From NCBI RefSeq assembly GCF_041080675.1, contig NZ_CP163520.1:4402001-4466000 (forward strand): a DNA stretch of 64,000 nt, read 5' to 3'. This stretch comes from Streptomyces sp. cg36. GTDB lineage: Bacteria > Actinomycetota > Actinomycetes > Streptomycetales > Streptomycetaceae. The stretch's first letter is position 1. Every line of letters starts with the position of its first letter. The translations under genes and the position numbers were made by a program. This document shows, in pieces, positions 1 through 8,236 of the stretch. The notes under the pieces were generated by a model that saw only the letters and a program-made list of their open reading frames with translations, did no database searches and had not been told where the DNA came from.

Positions 1-1
1 C

Positions 2-124
2 GCCGGTGACCCGCACGCGCTGGACGTGGAGCCCGAGCTCGGCCCCGACCCGCACTGGGTGTGCGGCAAGGCGGGCGTGACGGTGGCCCCGGTCGGCGGC
101 CTCGGCGCGGGCCCGGCCGCATGA
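2..124 (+). CDS. C-terminal end of an unidentified protein (5' end outside window)
   Basis: Only the last 40 codons are present, in the frame entered at base 2 and closed by a TGA. That TGA overlaps the ATG of the next gene (ATGA), the usual sign of translational coupling. The tail is rich in Asp, Pro and Gly, with one Trp-Val-Cys stretch and a Gly-rich end. I do not recognise a family from so short a piece. That it is a real gene rests on the overlap and on Streptomyces-like third-position GC. Confidence 0.5.
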   Translation, partial: AGDPHALDVEPELGPDPHWVCGKAGVTVAPVGGLGAGPAA

Positions 125-390
125 CGGTCTACATCGACCCCCCGACCTGGCCGGGCCACGGCCGCATGTGGTCGCACCTGGTCAGCGACGTCTCGTACGA
201 GGAACTGCACACGTTCGCCGCGGCCATCGGCTGCCCGCCGCGCGCCTTCGAACGCGACCACTACGACGTCCCCGAGGCGCGCTACGCGGACGCGGTGCGG
301 GCCGGGGCGGTGGAGATCGGCTCCAAGGAACTGGTGCGCCGCCTGACGACCGCGGGCCTGCGCCGGCCGAAGGGGCGGCCGGCGCGGTAA
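121..390 (+). CDS. DUF4031 domain protein
   Basis: An 89-residue protein of the DUF4031 family. These are small, single-domain actinobacterial and proteobacterial proteins of unknown function that usually start with a short strand followed by a conserved His/Trp-rich stretch. Here the start reads MTVYIDPPTWPGHGRMWSHL, followed by SDVSYEELHTFAAAIGCP and a central RDHYDVP motif. The ATG at 121 is chosen because it sits in an ATGA overlap with the preceding stop; a GTG 60 bases upstream would add an Arg/Gly-rich tail that does not look like protein. No signal peptide or membrane segment is visible. It converges on the HD-domain gene with only 4 bases between the two stops. Confidence 0.8.
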   Translation: MTVYIDPPTWPGHGRMWSHLVSDVSYEELHTFAAAIGCPPRAFERDHYDVPEARYADAVRAGAVEIGSKELVRRLTTAGLRRPKGRPAR

Positions 391-394
391 CGGC

Positions 395-1036
395 TCACCC
401 CGTCAGCAGTGCCAGCTCCGTCGTCAGGTTCTCGCGTGCCCTCGCCTCCCACTCCCTCGTGCCGTGCGGGGTGCGGAACAGTCTCGGCAGGGACAGGAGC
501 TGGCGCAGGACCGCGGCGCGGCCGGTGCGGAACGCCTCGTCGGGGACGAAGGCGTACTCCTCGCGCACGGCCGCCGCGTACGCCGCGTACGCCTCCTCGT
601 CCCCGGCCAGCACCGCGAGGTCGGCGTCGCACAGGACCTCGCCGTCGGTGTCGCCCTCGTGCGGGTCGTGGGTGACGGTGAGGCGGACCAGGCGGGCGAC
701 CTCGGCGGTGTCGGCCCGGCCCAACCCGGCCTCCGGCAGGGCCCGTTCGGCCTGTGCCGCGCTGCGCTCCTCGTTCTCGGAGCGGTCCGGGCGGTAGACG
801 GCGTCGTGGAACCAGGCGGCCAGGCGCACGAGTTCGGGGGAGCCGGCGTGCCCGGCCAGGGTGTCGACGTGGCGCAGCACCGCCGCCAGGTGGTCGGCGG
901 TGTGGTACGCGCGGTGCGGCTCGGTCCACTGGGCGAGCAGGCGGTCGGCGTACGGGTCCGGGTCCGGGCCGGGGCCGCCCCGGGCGGCGGTGAGGGTCCG
1001 GTTCCAGCGGGCGCGGAGGTCGTCGAGGTCGGCCAT
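395..1036 (-). CDS. HD-domain metal-dependent phosphohydrolase-like protein
   Basis: A 213-residue cytoplasmic protein of the small HD-domain family common in actinobacteria. The metal-binding pattern is visible: an early His in AYHTADHLAAVL, the His-Asp pair in LAAWFHDAVY, a His in VTHDPHEGD, and a distal Asp in VLCDADLAVLA. This is the H...HD...D order needed for a divalent metal site, so hydrolysis of a phosphate ester or nucleotide is likely; the substrate cannot be told. The ATG at 1036 begins MADLDDLRARW, typical for the family; upstream in-frame sequence is low-complexity Arg/Pro. It is divergent from the secreted hydrolase gene at 1155. Confidence 0.8.
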   Translation of the reverse strand: MADLDDLRARWNRTLTAARGGPGPDPDPYADRLLAQWTEPHRAYHTADHLAAVLRHVDTLAGHAGSPELVRLAAWFHDAVYRPDRSENEERSAAQAERALPEAGLGRADTAEVARLVRLTVTHDPHEGDTDGEVLCDADLAVLAGDEEAYAAYAAAVREEYAFVPDEAFRTGRAAVLRQLLSLPRLFRTPHGTREWEARARENLTTELALLTG

Positions 1037-1154
1037 GGGTGCGAGGGTAGCCAGTGCCGCGCCCCGCGCCGCTTCGGACCCTCGGGGTAACCCCCCGGCC
1101 CGGCCGGGGGCGCGCCGGATGGGGCGGGGGGCCGTTCTCCGCGAGGGTGGAGCC

Positions 1155-2402
1155 ATGGATGCCTCGCTCTCCCGCCGTGGTCTGCTGTCCGTCGCCGCCC
1201 TCGCCGCCGCCGCTTCCGTGACCGGCCTGCCGCGCGCCGCCGCCGCGTCCGGCGCCGCGCCCGCCCGCCTGCGCCTCACCCTGCCCGCCCCGACCGGCCC
1301 GCACCCTGTCGGCACCGTCGCGCTGCGGCTGGTGGACCGGGCGCGGCGCGATCCCTGGGTGCCGTCGCGGGGCCGGCGGGAGCTGATGGTGAGCGTGCGG
1401 TACCCGGCGCGGGACGTGCGCGGGTACCCCCGGGCCCCGCAGATGGCGCCGGGCGAGGCCGCCGCGTACGACCTGGCCAGTGGCCTCGGCGAGGACCTGC
1501 CGCCGGGCCGCGTCGACTGGGCGGCGACCCTCAGCCACGCGCACACCGGCGCCCCCGCCGCCGGTGACCGCCTGCCCGTCGTCCTGTACTCGCCGGGCGC
1601 GGGCGACCCCCGCACGCTGGGCACCGACCTCTGCGACGAACTCGCCTCGCACGGCTACGCGGTGGTGATGGTCGACCACACCCATGACGCCGGGGCGGTG
1701 GAGTTCCCGAACGGCCGGGTGGAGCGGACGGTGCTGTTCGACGAGTACGCGCGGGCGCGCAAGAAGGGGCCGAAGGCGCTGGTCGCGTTCTTGAAGAAGG
1801 TCGCGGACGTACGGGTCGCGGACGCCCGTTTCGTACTGGACCGGCTCGGGGCGCTGCCCGGCGGCCTCGGGGCGCGGCTGGACCCGTGCGCGATCGGCAT
1901 GTTCGGCCAGTCGGCGGGCGGCTTCGCCGCCGCCCAGACCCTGCACGACGACCGCCGGGTGCGGGCCGCGCTCAACATGGACGGCGTGATGGGCTACACC
2001 CAGCGCGACGACGACCCCTCCCACCCCTCCACGGTCGCCACCGACGGCGTGGACCGCCCGCTGCTGCTCATGGGCATGGAGGGCGACGACCACCACACCG
2101 TGGCGTCCTGGGGCGCGGCCTGGGAGCACAGCACGGGCTGGCACCGCGACCTCACCCTGACCGGCGCGGCCCACGCCTCCTTCACCGATCTCCAGTACCA
2201 AGTGCCGCAGATCGTAAGGGGGTTGGGCCTGGACGACTCCGTCCGCACCAAGAACGTGGGCAGCCTCGACCCGGAGCGGTCGGTGGCCGCGCAGCGGGCG
2301 TACGTGAGGGCCTTCTTCGACCGGTGGCTGCGGGGCGGGGACCCGGCGGGGCTGCTGGACGGGCCGTCGGCGCGGTGGCCGGAGGTGCGGTTCGTGGCGT
2401 GA
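1155..2402 (+). CDS. Tat-exported alpha/beta hydrolase, PAF-acetylhydrolase/dienelactone-hydrolase-like
   Basis: A 415-residue predicted secreted esterase or lipase-like hydrolase. The N-terminus has a twin-arginine signal (Ser-Arg-Arg-Gly-Leu-Leu, residues 6-11) followed by an Ala-rich hydrophobic stretch and an Ala-Ala-Ala cleavage region near residue 30. The mature part starts like the platelet-activating-factor acetylhydrolase family (RELMVSVRYPA) and has the oxyanion region VVLYSPGAG. The nucleophile elbow is GQSAGG with Ser at about 253, and the catalytic His is probably in GAAHASF at about 340. The acid residue likely lies near the GMEGDDHH segment. The ATG at 1155 is the only start that places the Tat signal correctly. 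It is followed by a strong terminator, so it appears monocistronic. Confidence 0.85.
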   Translation: MDASLSRRGLLSVAALAAAASVTGLPRAAAASGAAPARLRLTLPAPTGPHPVGTVALRLVDRARRDPWVPSRGRRELMVSVRYPARDVRGYPRAPQMAPGEAAAYDLASGLGEDLPPGRVDWAATLSHAHTGAPAAGDRLPVVLYSPGAGDPRTLGTDLCDELASHGYAVVMVDHTHDAGAVEFPNGRVERTVLFDEYARARKKGPKALVAFLKKVADVRVADARFVLDRLGALPGGLGARLDPCAIGMFGQSAGGFAAAQTLHDDRRVRAALNMDGVMGYTQRDDDPSHPSTVATDGVDRPLLLMGMEGDDHHTVASWGAAWEHSTGWHRDLTLTGAAHASFTDLQYQVPQIVRGLGLDDSVRTKNVGSLDPERSVAAQRAYVRAFFDRWLRGGDPAGLLDGPSARWPEVRFVA

Positions 2403-2435
2403 GGGGCCCGCGCGGGGCTGGGCGGGGATCGGGTG

Positions 2436-2467
2436 GGTGCGGGGAGGGCTCCGGCCCTCCTCGCACC
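2436..2467 (+). terminator. Terminator after the Tat-exported hydrolase gene
   Basis: Two 13-base arms (2436-2448 and 2455-2467) pair with a single G-U and enclose a 6-base loop, 34 bases after the stop codon. There is no long T run, as is usual in Streptomyces. It separates the hydrolase gene from cutC. Confidence 0.7.
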
Positions 2468-2552
2468 ACTCCCATACCCCTAGGTGGTATCTGATCCGGC
2501 CGTTTCGGTTTTGGTGTCCATGCGGCTGGGCATGTCGGCGCGTAGGCTTGTT

Positions 2553-2568
2553 ATTGGACTAGACCTGT
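2553..2568 (+). promoter_or_regulatory. DasR-type operator (dre-like) in front of cutC
   Basis: The 16-mer ATTGGACTAGACCTGT matches the DasR consensus ACTGGTCTAGACCAGT at 13 of 16 positions, including the central CTAGACC. It overlaps a possible promoter (TTGGAC at 2554-2559, then 16 bases, then TAGGCA at 2576-2581) and ends 32 bases before the cutC ATG. A repressor bound here would occlude the -35 region. The consensus is recalled knowledge; the site itself is read directly. Confidence 0.7.
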
Positions 2569-2600
2569 CGACGTGTAGGCAGCCGAGGAATTGGGGTCAG

Positions 2601-3290
2601 ATGAGCAACCGTGCACTGCTTGAGGTGATCGCTCTCGACGCGGAGGACGCGCGCGCGGCGCAGGCCGGCGGGGCGGACCGGCTGGAGCTGGTCACCGACA
2701 TGGCGGCCGACGGACTGACCCCCTCCCGCGAGGCGTTCGCGGCGATCCGCGCCGCCGTGGACATCCCGCTGCGCGTGATGCTGCGGGCGGCGGACGGCTT
2801 CGCCGCCGGTGACGTGGACGCGCTCGTCCGCGACGCGCGGGCGCTGCGGGCCGAGGGCGCCGACGAGTTCGTGCTCGGGTTCCTCGACGAGACCGGGGCG
2901 CCCGACATGACGGCGGTGCGGGCGCTGGTGGCGGAGCTCGACGGGTGCCGGTGGACGTTCCACCGCGCCATCGACCGGGCGGCCGACCGCGACGCCCTGC
3001 GCAAGGAGCTCTCCGGCCTGGCCGGGCTCGACACGTATCTGACGGCCGGGTCGGCCCGGGGCGTCGACGACGGCCTGACCACGCTGGTCGCCGAGGCGGG
3101 CCGGGCGGGGGAGCCGGGCTACGAGCCGCGCATCCTGGTCGGCGGCGGGCTGCGCCTGGACCACCTGCCCGAGCTGCTGGCGGCCGGGGTCGACGCGGTC
3201 CACATCGGCGGCGCCTCGCGCCCCCACGGCTGGGACGCGCCGGTGGCGGCGGAAGCGGTCGCCGAGTGGCGCGGGGCGCTGGACGCGTAA
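2601..3290 (+). CDS. cutC: CutC family TIM-barrel protein
   Basis: A 229-residue protein of the CutC family, a TIM-barrel fold whose biochemical reaction is unknown. Family marks are the start LLEVIALDAEDARAAQAGGA, RLELVTDMAADGLTPS, the FHRAID segment, the TAGSARGVDDG loop, a glycine-rich ILVGGGLRLDHL, and the ending VDAVHIGGASRP. The last two resemble phosphate-binding loops of sugar-phosphate barrels. The name comes from an E. coli copper phenotype that was later attributed to the MicL small RNA overlapping that gene, so a copper role is not assured. The ATG at 2601 gives the conserved N-terminus. A dre-like DasR site lies 33 bases upstream, pointing to aminosugar control rather than copper. 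Confidence 0.88.
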   Translation: MSNRALLEVIALDAEDARAAQAGGADRLELVTDMAADGLTPSREAFAAIRAAVDIPLRVMLRAADGFAAGDVDALVRDARALRAEGADEFVLGFLDETGAPDMTAVRALVAELDGCRWTFHRAIDRAADRDALRKELSGLAGLDTYLTAGSARGVDDGLTTLVAEAGRAGEPGYEPRILVGGGLRLDHLPELLAAGVDAVHIGGASRPHGWDAPVAAEAVAEWRGALDA

Positions 3291-3331
3291 CGGGCGGACC
3301 GGCGGGGCGCGCGACGGGATCACCGGGCGAG

Positions 3332-3591
3332 GGGCGGGCCGCCGGGCCTGCCGCCCGGGTCGCCGGGCCTCCCGCCCGGGTCACGGGGGCCGTCGCCCGG
3401 GTCGCCGGGTTTCCCGCCCGCGCCACCGGACCCGTCGCCCGGGTCGCCGGGCCTCCCGCCCGCGCCACCGGACCCGTCGCCCGGGCCGCCGGGCCTCCCG
3501 CCCGGGTCGCCGGGTTTCCCGCCCGGGTCACCGGACCCGTCGCCCGGGTCGCCGGGTTTCCCGCCCGCGCCACCGGACCCGTCGCCCGGGT
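3332..3591. repeat. 21-bp tandem repeat (minisatellite), 11 full units plus flanking partial units
   Basis: Eleven contiguous 21-base units run from 3353 to 3583, each beginning GCCCG(G/C)G(T/C)C. They alternate between two main variants, one ending GGGTTTCCC or GGGCCTCCC and one ending GGACCCGTC. A degenerate unit precedes at 3332-3352 and a partial one ends at 3591. The unit length is a multiple of three, so all frames stay open and spell heptapeptide repeats, but no start or ribosome site suggests translation. It fills the gap between the convergent ends of cutC and the DUF2993 gene and stops exactly at the latter's stop codon. Confidence 0.95.
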
Positions 3592-3592
3592 C

Positions 3593-4837
3593 TCAGTGGC
3601 CCTTCCCCACGCCCACCTCCACCCCGGAGACCGTCGCCACCACGCCCTTCTCCTCCACCCGTACGTCCCGCACCCGCAGTGCCCGCGCCTCCCTCGGGAG
3701 CGTGAACGAGAAGGACAGGCGGTCGGAGAGCTCCGGCGGGCGCAGTGCGATCAGGCCGGTGATCAGCTTCGGGTCGATGCCGATCCGCGACAGCAGCCAG
3801 GGGTGGTCGACGACCACGTCGACGAGGTTGACCCCCATCAGCCGGTCGACGAAGCGGGGCGAGCCCGTCAGCTCGTGCAGCTTCGTCTCGTTCCGCAGCG
3901 CGAGGTCCACGTCCTGCTGCGGCACGCCGAGCCGTTTCACCACCGCGGGCACCGACAGCAGCGACTTCACCCGGGCGGCGTCCCGGCTGAGGAGCTCGGC
4001 GGACTCCCGGTGCAGGGTCAGGCCCCGGTTCCGGCCCGGCCGGTAGGTGGCGATGCCCGGCACGTCCAGGCTCATCCCGTCGACGTCGGTGGCGAGCCCG
4101 CTGTCGCCGACGAGCCGCACCTGGGCCCGCGCCCGTACGCGCAGCCGCTGCCCGGCGACGGCCAGGCTGCCGTCCGCGCCCACGGTGTCGTCGCCGATCC
4201 TGCTGAACTTCAGCTGGGAGGCGGTGAGTTCGCGGTTCATGTCGTCGAAGGACAGGGTGATCCGCCCGTCCAGGCTGCCGACGACCGCACTGCCGATGTC
4301 GTCCGGCAGATCGCCCGTCAGCTTGATGTCCCGCGCACTGGCCTGCACCTTCGTGAGCGAGACCCGGTCGGCGGCCACGTGCGGGACGGTGACGTCCACC
4401 CGCGTCAGACGCTTGTCCAGGACCTGGGTCAGGAACGGGAATCCATGGATGTCCACCTGCGGGGCGGCCACGAGGTGGAGCTGGTCCTGGAGCGCCCGCT
4501 GCGCCTTCTTCTCCGCGTACATGGCCGCGCACCGGTCCGCGAGGACCAGGAACCCGGTGCACACGGCCAGCGCGCACAGCAGCTTCGCCAGCCGGGGGAG
4601 TGCGGCGAACGGGCCGCGCCGCCGCCGTCGGCTCCGCCTGGCGCGGCGGCCGTGGGAGCGCCGGTGGTCGGGCGGCGACCACGGCTCCTCGTCCGGTTCG
4701 GCGTGGAGCCGGCTGAGGTCGAGCGGCAGGATCCGGGGCGGGGGCGCGGGCTCCGTGCCGGGCTCGGGGTCGGCCAGGGCGGCCAGTTCGTCGTAGGGGT
4801 TGCGCGGGCGGGACGGCATGCGTGTGGGGGGTCGCAT
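3593..4837 (-). CDS. DUF2993 (LmeA-like) membrane-anchored protein
   Basis: A 414-residue protein with a long, charged cytoplasmic N-terminus, an Arg-rich cluster at about residues 60-74, one transmembrane helix at about 84-103, and an extracytoplasmic DUF2993 domain. That domain has the sequence VDIHGFPFLTQVLDKRL, typical of the LmeA/YceI-like phospholipid-binding group. LmeA in mycobacteria is a periplasmic phospholipid-binding protein tied to lipomannan maturation; a lipid-binding envelope role here is inferred from family. The ATG at 4837 is used because GGATGAGG sits just upstream; GTG at 4840 is an alternative. It is the downstream partner of the lipoprotein gene at 5660, about 130 bases away on the same strand. 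Confidence 0.82.
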   Translation of the reverse strand: MRPPTRMPSRPRNPYDELAALADPEPGTEPAPPPRILPLDLSRLHAEPDEEPWSPPDHRRSHGRRARRSRRRRRGPFAALPRLAKLLCALAVCTGFLVLADRCAAMYAEKKAQRALQDQLHLVAAPQVDIHGFPFLTQVLDKRLTRVDVTVPHVAADRVSLTKVQASARDIKLTGDLPDDIGSAVVGSLDGRITLSFDDMNRELTASQLKFSRIGDDTVGADGSLAVAGQRLRVRARAQVRLVGDSGLATDVDGMSLDVPGIATYRPGRNRGLTLHRESAELLSRDAARVKSLLSVPAVVKRLGVPQQDVDLALRNETKLHELTGSPRFVDRLMGVNLVDVVVDHPWLLSRIGIDPKLITGLIALRPPELSDRLSFSFTLPREARALRVRDVRVEEKGVVATVSGVEVGVGKGH

Positions 4838-4964
4838 CACCTCATCCCATCACATGTGCAACCGTCGTACGCGTGTGGCAACGGTGACATGGGCCTCACC
4901 CCGGCACAACGCCCGGGAAGGGGCGGCCAGTTGCCCGCCCGCCCCTTCCCGTACGCCTACCTGC

Positions 4965-5660
4965 TCACTTCCAGAAGAGGCCCTGGCCCATGGTGAACGG
5001 GTCGCCCCAGTACTCCGCCGACGCGACCTTGGTCGCCGCCGAGGGGGCGAGCGCGATCGCGCAGCCCTTCTGGGTCTTGCCGTTCGTGAAGCCCTTGGGC
5101 AGGGAGTCGCTCGGGCACTTGTCGAAGCTGCCGATGACCATCAGGTCCTGGGCCTCGCTGCCGTCGCCGAGGTGACCCTTCATATGGCTGACGGAGGCGT
5201 ACGCCAGGTCCGTCGTGCCGACGTTCTTCACCGTGTAGCGGATGTAGTACGGGACCTTCCCGCTGACCTTGTCGCCCAGCTTGAGCGGCGCGAGGTCGGC
5301 GGCGCTGCCCTTCTCGATCGCGTCGACGGTGAGGGAGATCTCGCCCTTGGTGGTCGTCCCGTACGTGAACGGGAACTGCGCCGCCTCACCGATCTTGAAC
5401 GTCTGGCCGCCCTTGGCCTGGGCGCCGCCGCCACCGGTACCGCCGCCGCCCGCGGGCGCCGACGGCTTGTCGGAGGGCTGGGACGACGGCTGCGACGACG
5501 GCTGGGCGGACGGCGCGGACGACGTGGGCGTCGCCCCGCCGACCGGCTTGCCCGCGTCGTCGTCGCCGTTGCACGCGCTCAGCGCCAGCGAACCGACGAC
5601 CACCAGACCGACCGACGCCAGCTTGACCCGGCCGCTCCGGCGCATGACAGAACTGCTCAC
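4965..5660 (-). CDS. Secreted lipoprotein with Ser/Pro/Gly linker (DUF4352-like domain possible)
   Basis: A 231-residue lipoprotein. The signal has Arg-Arg, a hydrophobic core and a lipobox Leu-Ser-Ala-Cys with Cys at about 30. It is followed by a disordered Ser/Gln/Pro segment and a Gly-rich stretch to about residue 85, then a globular beta-rich domain. That domain (FTYGTTTKGEISLTVDAIEK, then YYIRYTVKNVGTTDL) looks like the Ig-like DUF4352 type. Two Cys residues late in the domain could form a disulfide. The GTG at 5660 is chosen because GGGGGAG lies 8 bases upstream; GTG at 5669 would overlap that site. Function unknown; surface exposed. Confidence 0.75.
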   Translation of the reverse strand: MSSSVMRRSGRVKLASVGLVVVGSLALSACNGDDDAGKPVGGATPTSSAPSAQPSSQPSSQPSDKPSAPAGGGGTGGGGAQAKGGQTFKIGEAAQFPFTYGTTTKGEISLTVDAIEKGSAADLAPLKLGDKVSGKVPYYIRYTVKNVGTTDLAYASVSHMKGHLGDGSEAQDLMVIGSFDKCPSDSLPKGFTNGKTQKGCAIALAPSAATKVASAEYWGDPFTMGQGLFWK

Positions 5661-5824
5661 TGTTCGCACTCCCCCGTTGAAGTGTTGCTCAGACGTGTTG
5701 CTGTGGACCGCCTTTGCGATCTCTGCGAACAGAGTTCCTAATGCAGATCAACGGGGGGCCGCCAGCGCGATGACCGAAATGCCGGGGGCCGTGGCCGATT
5801 CATGACCCGACCCATACGAAACCA

Positions 5825-7885
5825 CTACGCGGCGGGCGCCAGCCGCTCCGGCAGCGGGCTCGCGTGGACCACCGTCAGACCCGAGACCGCCCGGGTCAGC
5901 GCCACGTACAGCCGGCGCAGCCCGGTCCGCTCGTCCGGCTCGCCGTCGACCACCGCCGCGGGCTCGTCCAGGACCACGTAGTCGTACTCCAGGCCCTTCG
6001 CCAGGGACGCGGGCACCAGCGTGAGACGGGACTCGGCCGTCGTCTCCTCGCCCGGGTCCAGGAACGCCAGGCCCGCCGCCGTCAGCGCCCCGGCCAGCGC
6101 CGGGACCCGCGCGTCCGCCGCGATCAGGCCGATCGAGCCCTCGTGCCCCAGCGCCTCGCGGCAGGCCGCCAGCACGTCCGCGTCCAGAGCGGCCGGGTCC
6201 GAGGCGCGCACCGCCAGCGAGCCCGGCGTCTCACGCACCGACTCCACCGGCGCCAGCCCCGGCGAGATCGACGGCAGCAGCCGCGAGGCGTACGCGATGA
6301 CCTCGCGCGGCACGCGGAAACCGGCCGTCAGCTCCTCCACCACCGCGTCCGCCTTGCCCAGGTGCCGCAGCGCCTCGGCCCAACTCGCCGTCGCCCAGGG
6401 CGTGGTGCCCTGCGCCAGGTCGCCCAGGACCGTGGCCGAACCCGTCGAGCAGCGGCGGCCGACCGCCCGGTACTGCATGGGGGAGAGGTCCTGCGCCTCG
6501 TCGACCACCACATGGCCCAGCGAGTGGGTGCGCGCCACCAGGTCGCTCGCCTCGTCGATCAAGACCGCGTCCGCCGCCGACCACTTGGCGCCCTTCACGC
6601 TCCGCGCGGGTCTGGCCCACAGGATCGCCTTCTGCTCCTCGGCGCTGAGGACGCCCTCCGCGTGGACGGCCAGGAACTCCGGGTCCGAGAGCAGCCGCAG
6701 CACCAGCTTCGCCGGGTCGATCGGCGGCCACACCGCCTTGACCAGCGCCTTCACCGCGCTGTTGCGGGCCACCGCGTCCTGCACCCGGTCGTCGGGCGCC
6801 TCGCCCGCCTGCTCCATCCGTACGAGCACGGTGTGCGCGATCCGCTGCGGCAGCGCGTCCCGGGCGGCGCCGTAGCGGATGTCGCGCTCGCGCAACTCCT
6901 GGACGATCTCGGCCAGTTCGTACGCCGGGACCCGCCAGCGGCGCGAGCCGCGCACCACCACCAGCGGCTCGGTGGGCGGCGTCACGTGCGAGCGGACCGC
7001 GCGGCGCAGCACCTCGGCCATCCGGGCGTCGCCCTTGACGATCGCGGCGGGCGCCTCGTCGGCGCCCTTCACCTCGACGTGCGCCACCAGGTCGTCCACG
7101 GTCGCCTGCTTGACCTCCAACTCGCCCAGCGCGGGCAGCACTTGCTCGATGTAGTGCAGGAAGGACGCGTTCGGCCCGATCACCAGCGTGCCCGTGCGGG
7201 CCAGGCGCTCGCGGTGCGCGTAGAGCAGATACGCCACCCGGTGCAGGCCGACGGCGGTCTTGCCGGTGCCGGGGCCGCCCTGCACGCACACCGACCCGCC
7301 CAGCCCGGAGCGCACGATCTCGTCCTGCTCGGGCTGGATCGTCGCCACGATGTCCCGCATCGGGCCGACGCGCGGACGCTCGATCTCCGCCTGGAGCAGC
7401 TTGCTGGTGGCGGCCGTCTCGGCCGGGTCGCTGAGGTGCTCGTCCTCGTACGCGGTGAGGTCGCCGCCGGTGTAGCCGAAGCGGCGGCGCAGCCCGATGT
7501 CCATCGGGTCCTTCTTGGACGCCCGGTAGAACGGCTGCGACACCGGCGCGCGCCAGTCGATCACCATCGTGTCGCCGCCGGCGTCGTGCACGTGGCGGCG
7601 CCCGATGTAGAACTGCTCGCCCCCCGCGCCCTCCGCCAACTCCGCGCCCGGGGCGTGCAGATAGTCGAGCCGGCCGAAGAAGAGCGGGGTGTGCGCGAGG
7701 TCCGCCAGGGCCTTGATGCGGTCGTCGATCTGGCGCTGCAGGACGGCCGCGTTGACCCAGTTCGCGGTGACGTCCTTGATGTCGAGGTTCTCCACGTCCT
7801 CGCGCATCGCGCGCAGTGCCGCGCGGGACTCGGTGAGGTGGGCGCGCTCGCGGCCGAGGGGGTCTTCGGGGTCGTGCGGGGACAC
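5825..7885 (-). CDS. helR: HelR-type RNA polymerase-displacing ATPase (UvrD/Rep-fold)
   Basis: A 686-residue superfamily-1 ATPase. It opens with a coiled-coil region (RERAHLTESRAALRAMRED, then VNAAVLQRQIDDRIKAL), has Walker A GGPGTGKT at about 203-210, a DEAQDLSPMQ Walker B motif in the middle, and RRLYVALTRA near the end. This architecture is that of HelD-like proteins that act on RNA polymerase. The length and N-terminus match actinobacterial HelR, reported to displace rifamycins from RNA polymerase and confer resistance; that function is inferred from family. GTG at 7885 follows GGAGGAG by 4 bases, the best ribosome site nearby. A promoter lies 140-170 bases upstream, leaving a leader of about 134 bases. 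I could not confirm a rifamycin-associated element. Confidence 0.85.
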   Translation of the reverse strand: MSPHDPEDPLGRERAHLTESRAALRAMREDVENLDIKDVTANWVNAAVLQRQIDDRIKALADLAHTPLFFGRLDYLHAPGAELAEGAGGEQFYIGRRHVHDAGGDTMVIDWRAPVSQPFYRASKKDPMDIGLRRRFGYTGGDLTAYEDEHLSDPAETAATSKLLQAEIERPRVGPMRDIVATIQPEQDEIVRSGLGGSVCVQGGPGTGKTAVGLHRVAYLLYAHRERLARTGTLVIGPNASFLHYIEQVLPALGELEVKQATVDDLVAHVEVKGADEAPAAIVKGDARMAEVLRRAVRSHVTPPTEPLVVVRGSRRWRVPAYELAEIVQELRERDIRYGAARDALPQRIAHTVLVRMEQAGEAPDDRVQDAVARNSAVKALVKAVWPPIDPAKLVLRLLSDPEFLAVHAEGVLSAEEQKAILWARPARSVKGAKWSAADAVLIDEASDLVARTHSLGHVVVDEAQDLSPMQYRAVGRRCSTGSATVLGDLAQGTTPWATASWAEALRHLGKADAVVEELTAGFRVPREVIAYASRLLPSISPGLAPVESVRETPGSLAVRASDPAALDADVLAACREALGHEGSIGLIAADARVPALAGALTAAGLAFLDPGEETTAESRLTLVPASLAKGLEYDYVVLDEPAAVVDGEPDERTGLRRLYVALTRAVSGLTVVHASPLPERLAPAA

Positions 7886-8025
7886 AGTTCTCCTCCGGAA
7901 GGGGCCCCTGCTCAAGAGCTCGGGGGCGGATCGGGGCTGCGGATCGCCTTGCGGCTTCGGCGGCCGGCCGGTTTCCGTCCGGGCGGCGGCGCTCCTCGGG
8001 AGGGAGGCGTGCGGGGAAGAGGGTG

Positions 8026-8055
8026 ATTGTAGTCAGGGGCGCCCGGCCGGTCGAA
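8026..8055 (-). promoter_or_regulatory. Promoter of helR
   Basis: On the minus strand TTCGAC (8050-8055) and TACAAT (8026-8031) are separated by 18 bases, a good fit to the Streptomyces housekeeping pattern. Transcription would begin near 8019, giving a GC-rich leader of about 134 bases before the helR GTG. A leader this long could carry regulation, but I see no convincing peptide ORF or attenuator in it. Confidence 0.6.
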
Positions 8056-8236
8056 CGGATATTCCGGCGCGCGGGGCGCCCGGGCGGGGCCGTTCCCCCG
8101 GCCGACCCGGAGAAATCCCCGGGGCCCGGGGTCCTACCCGTAGGGGATGGCGTTGGACCAAAGGTGGACACGGGGGCGCCCGGGGTTCCGACCGCAGGGC
8201 GATGGAACGCGGGGGCCCCGGGAGCACCATGGATAC

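Noticed and set aside
3353..3583. Heptapeptide-repeat protein encoded by the 21-bp repeat
   Set aside because: Frames on both strands are open only because the period is divisible by three. No start codon with a ribosome site was found.
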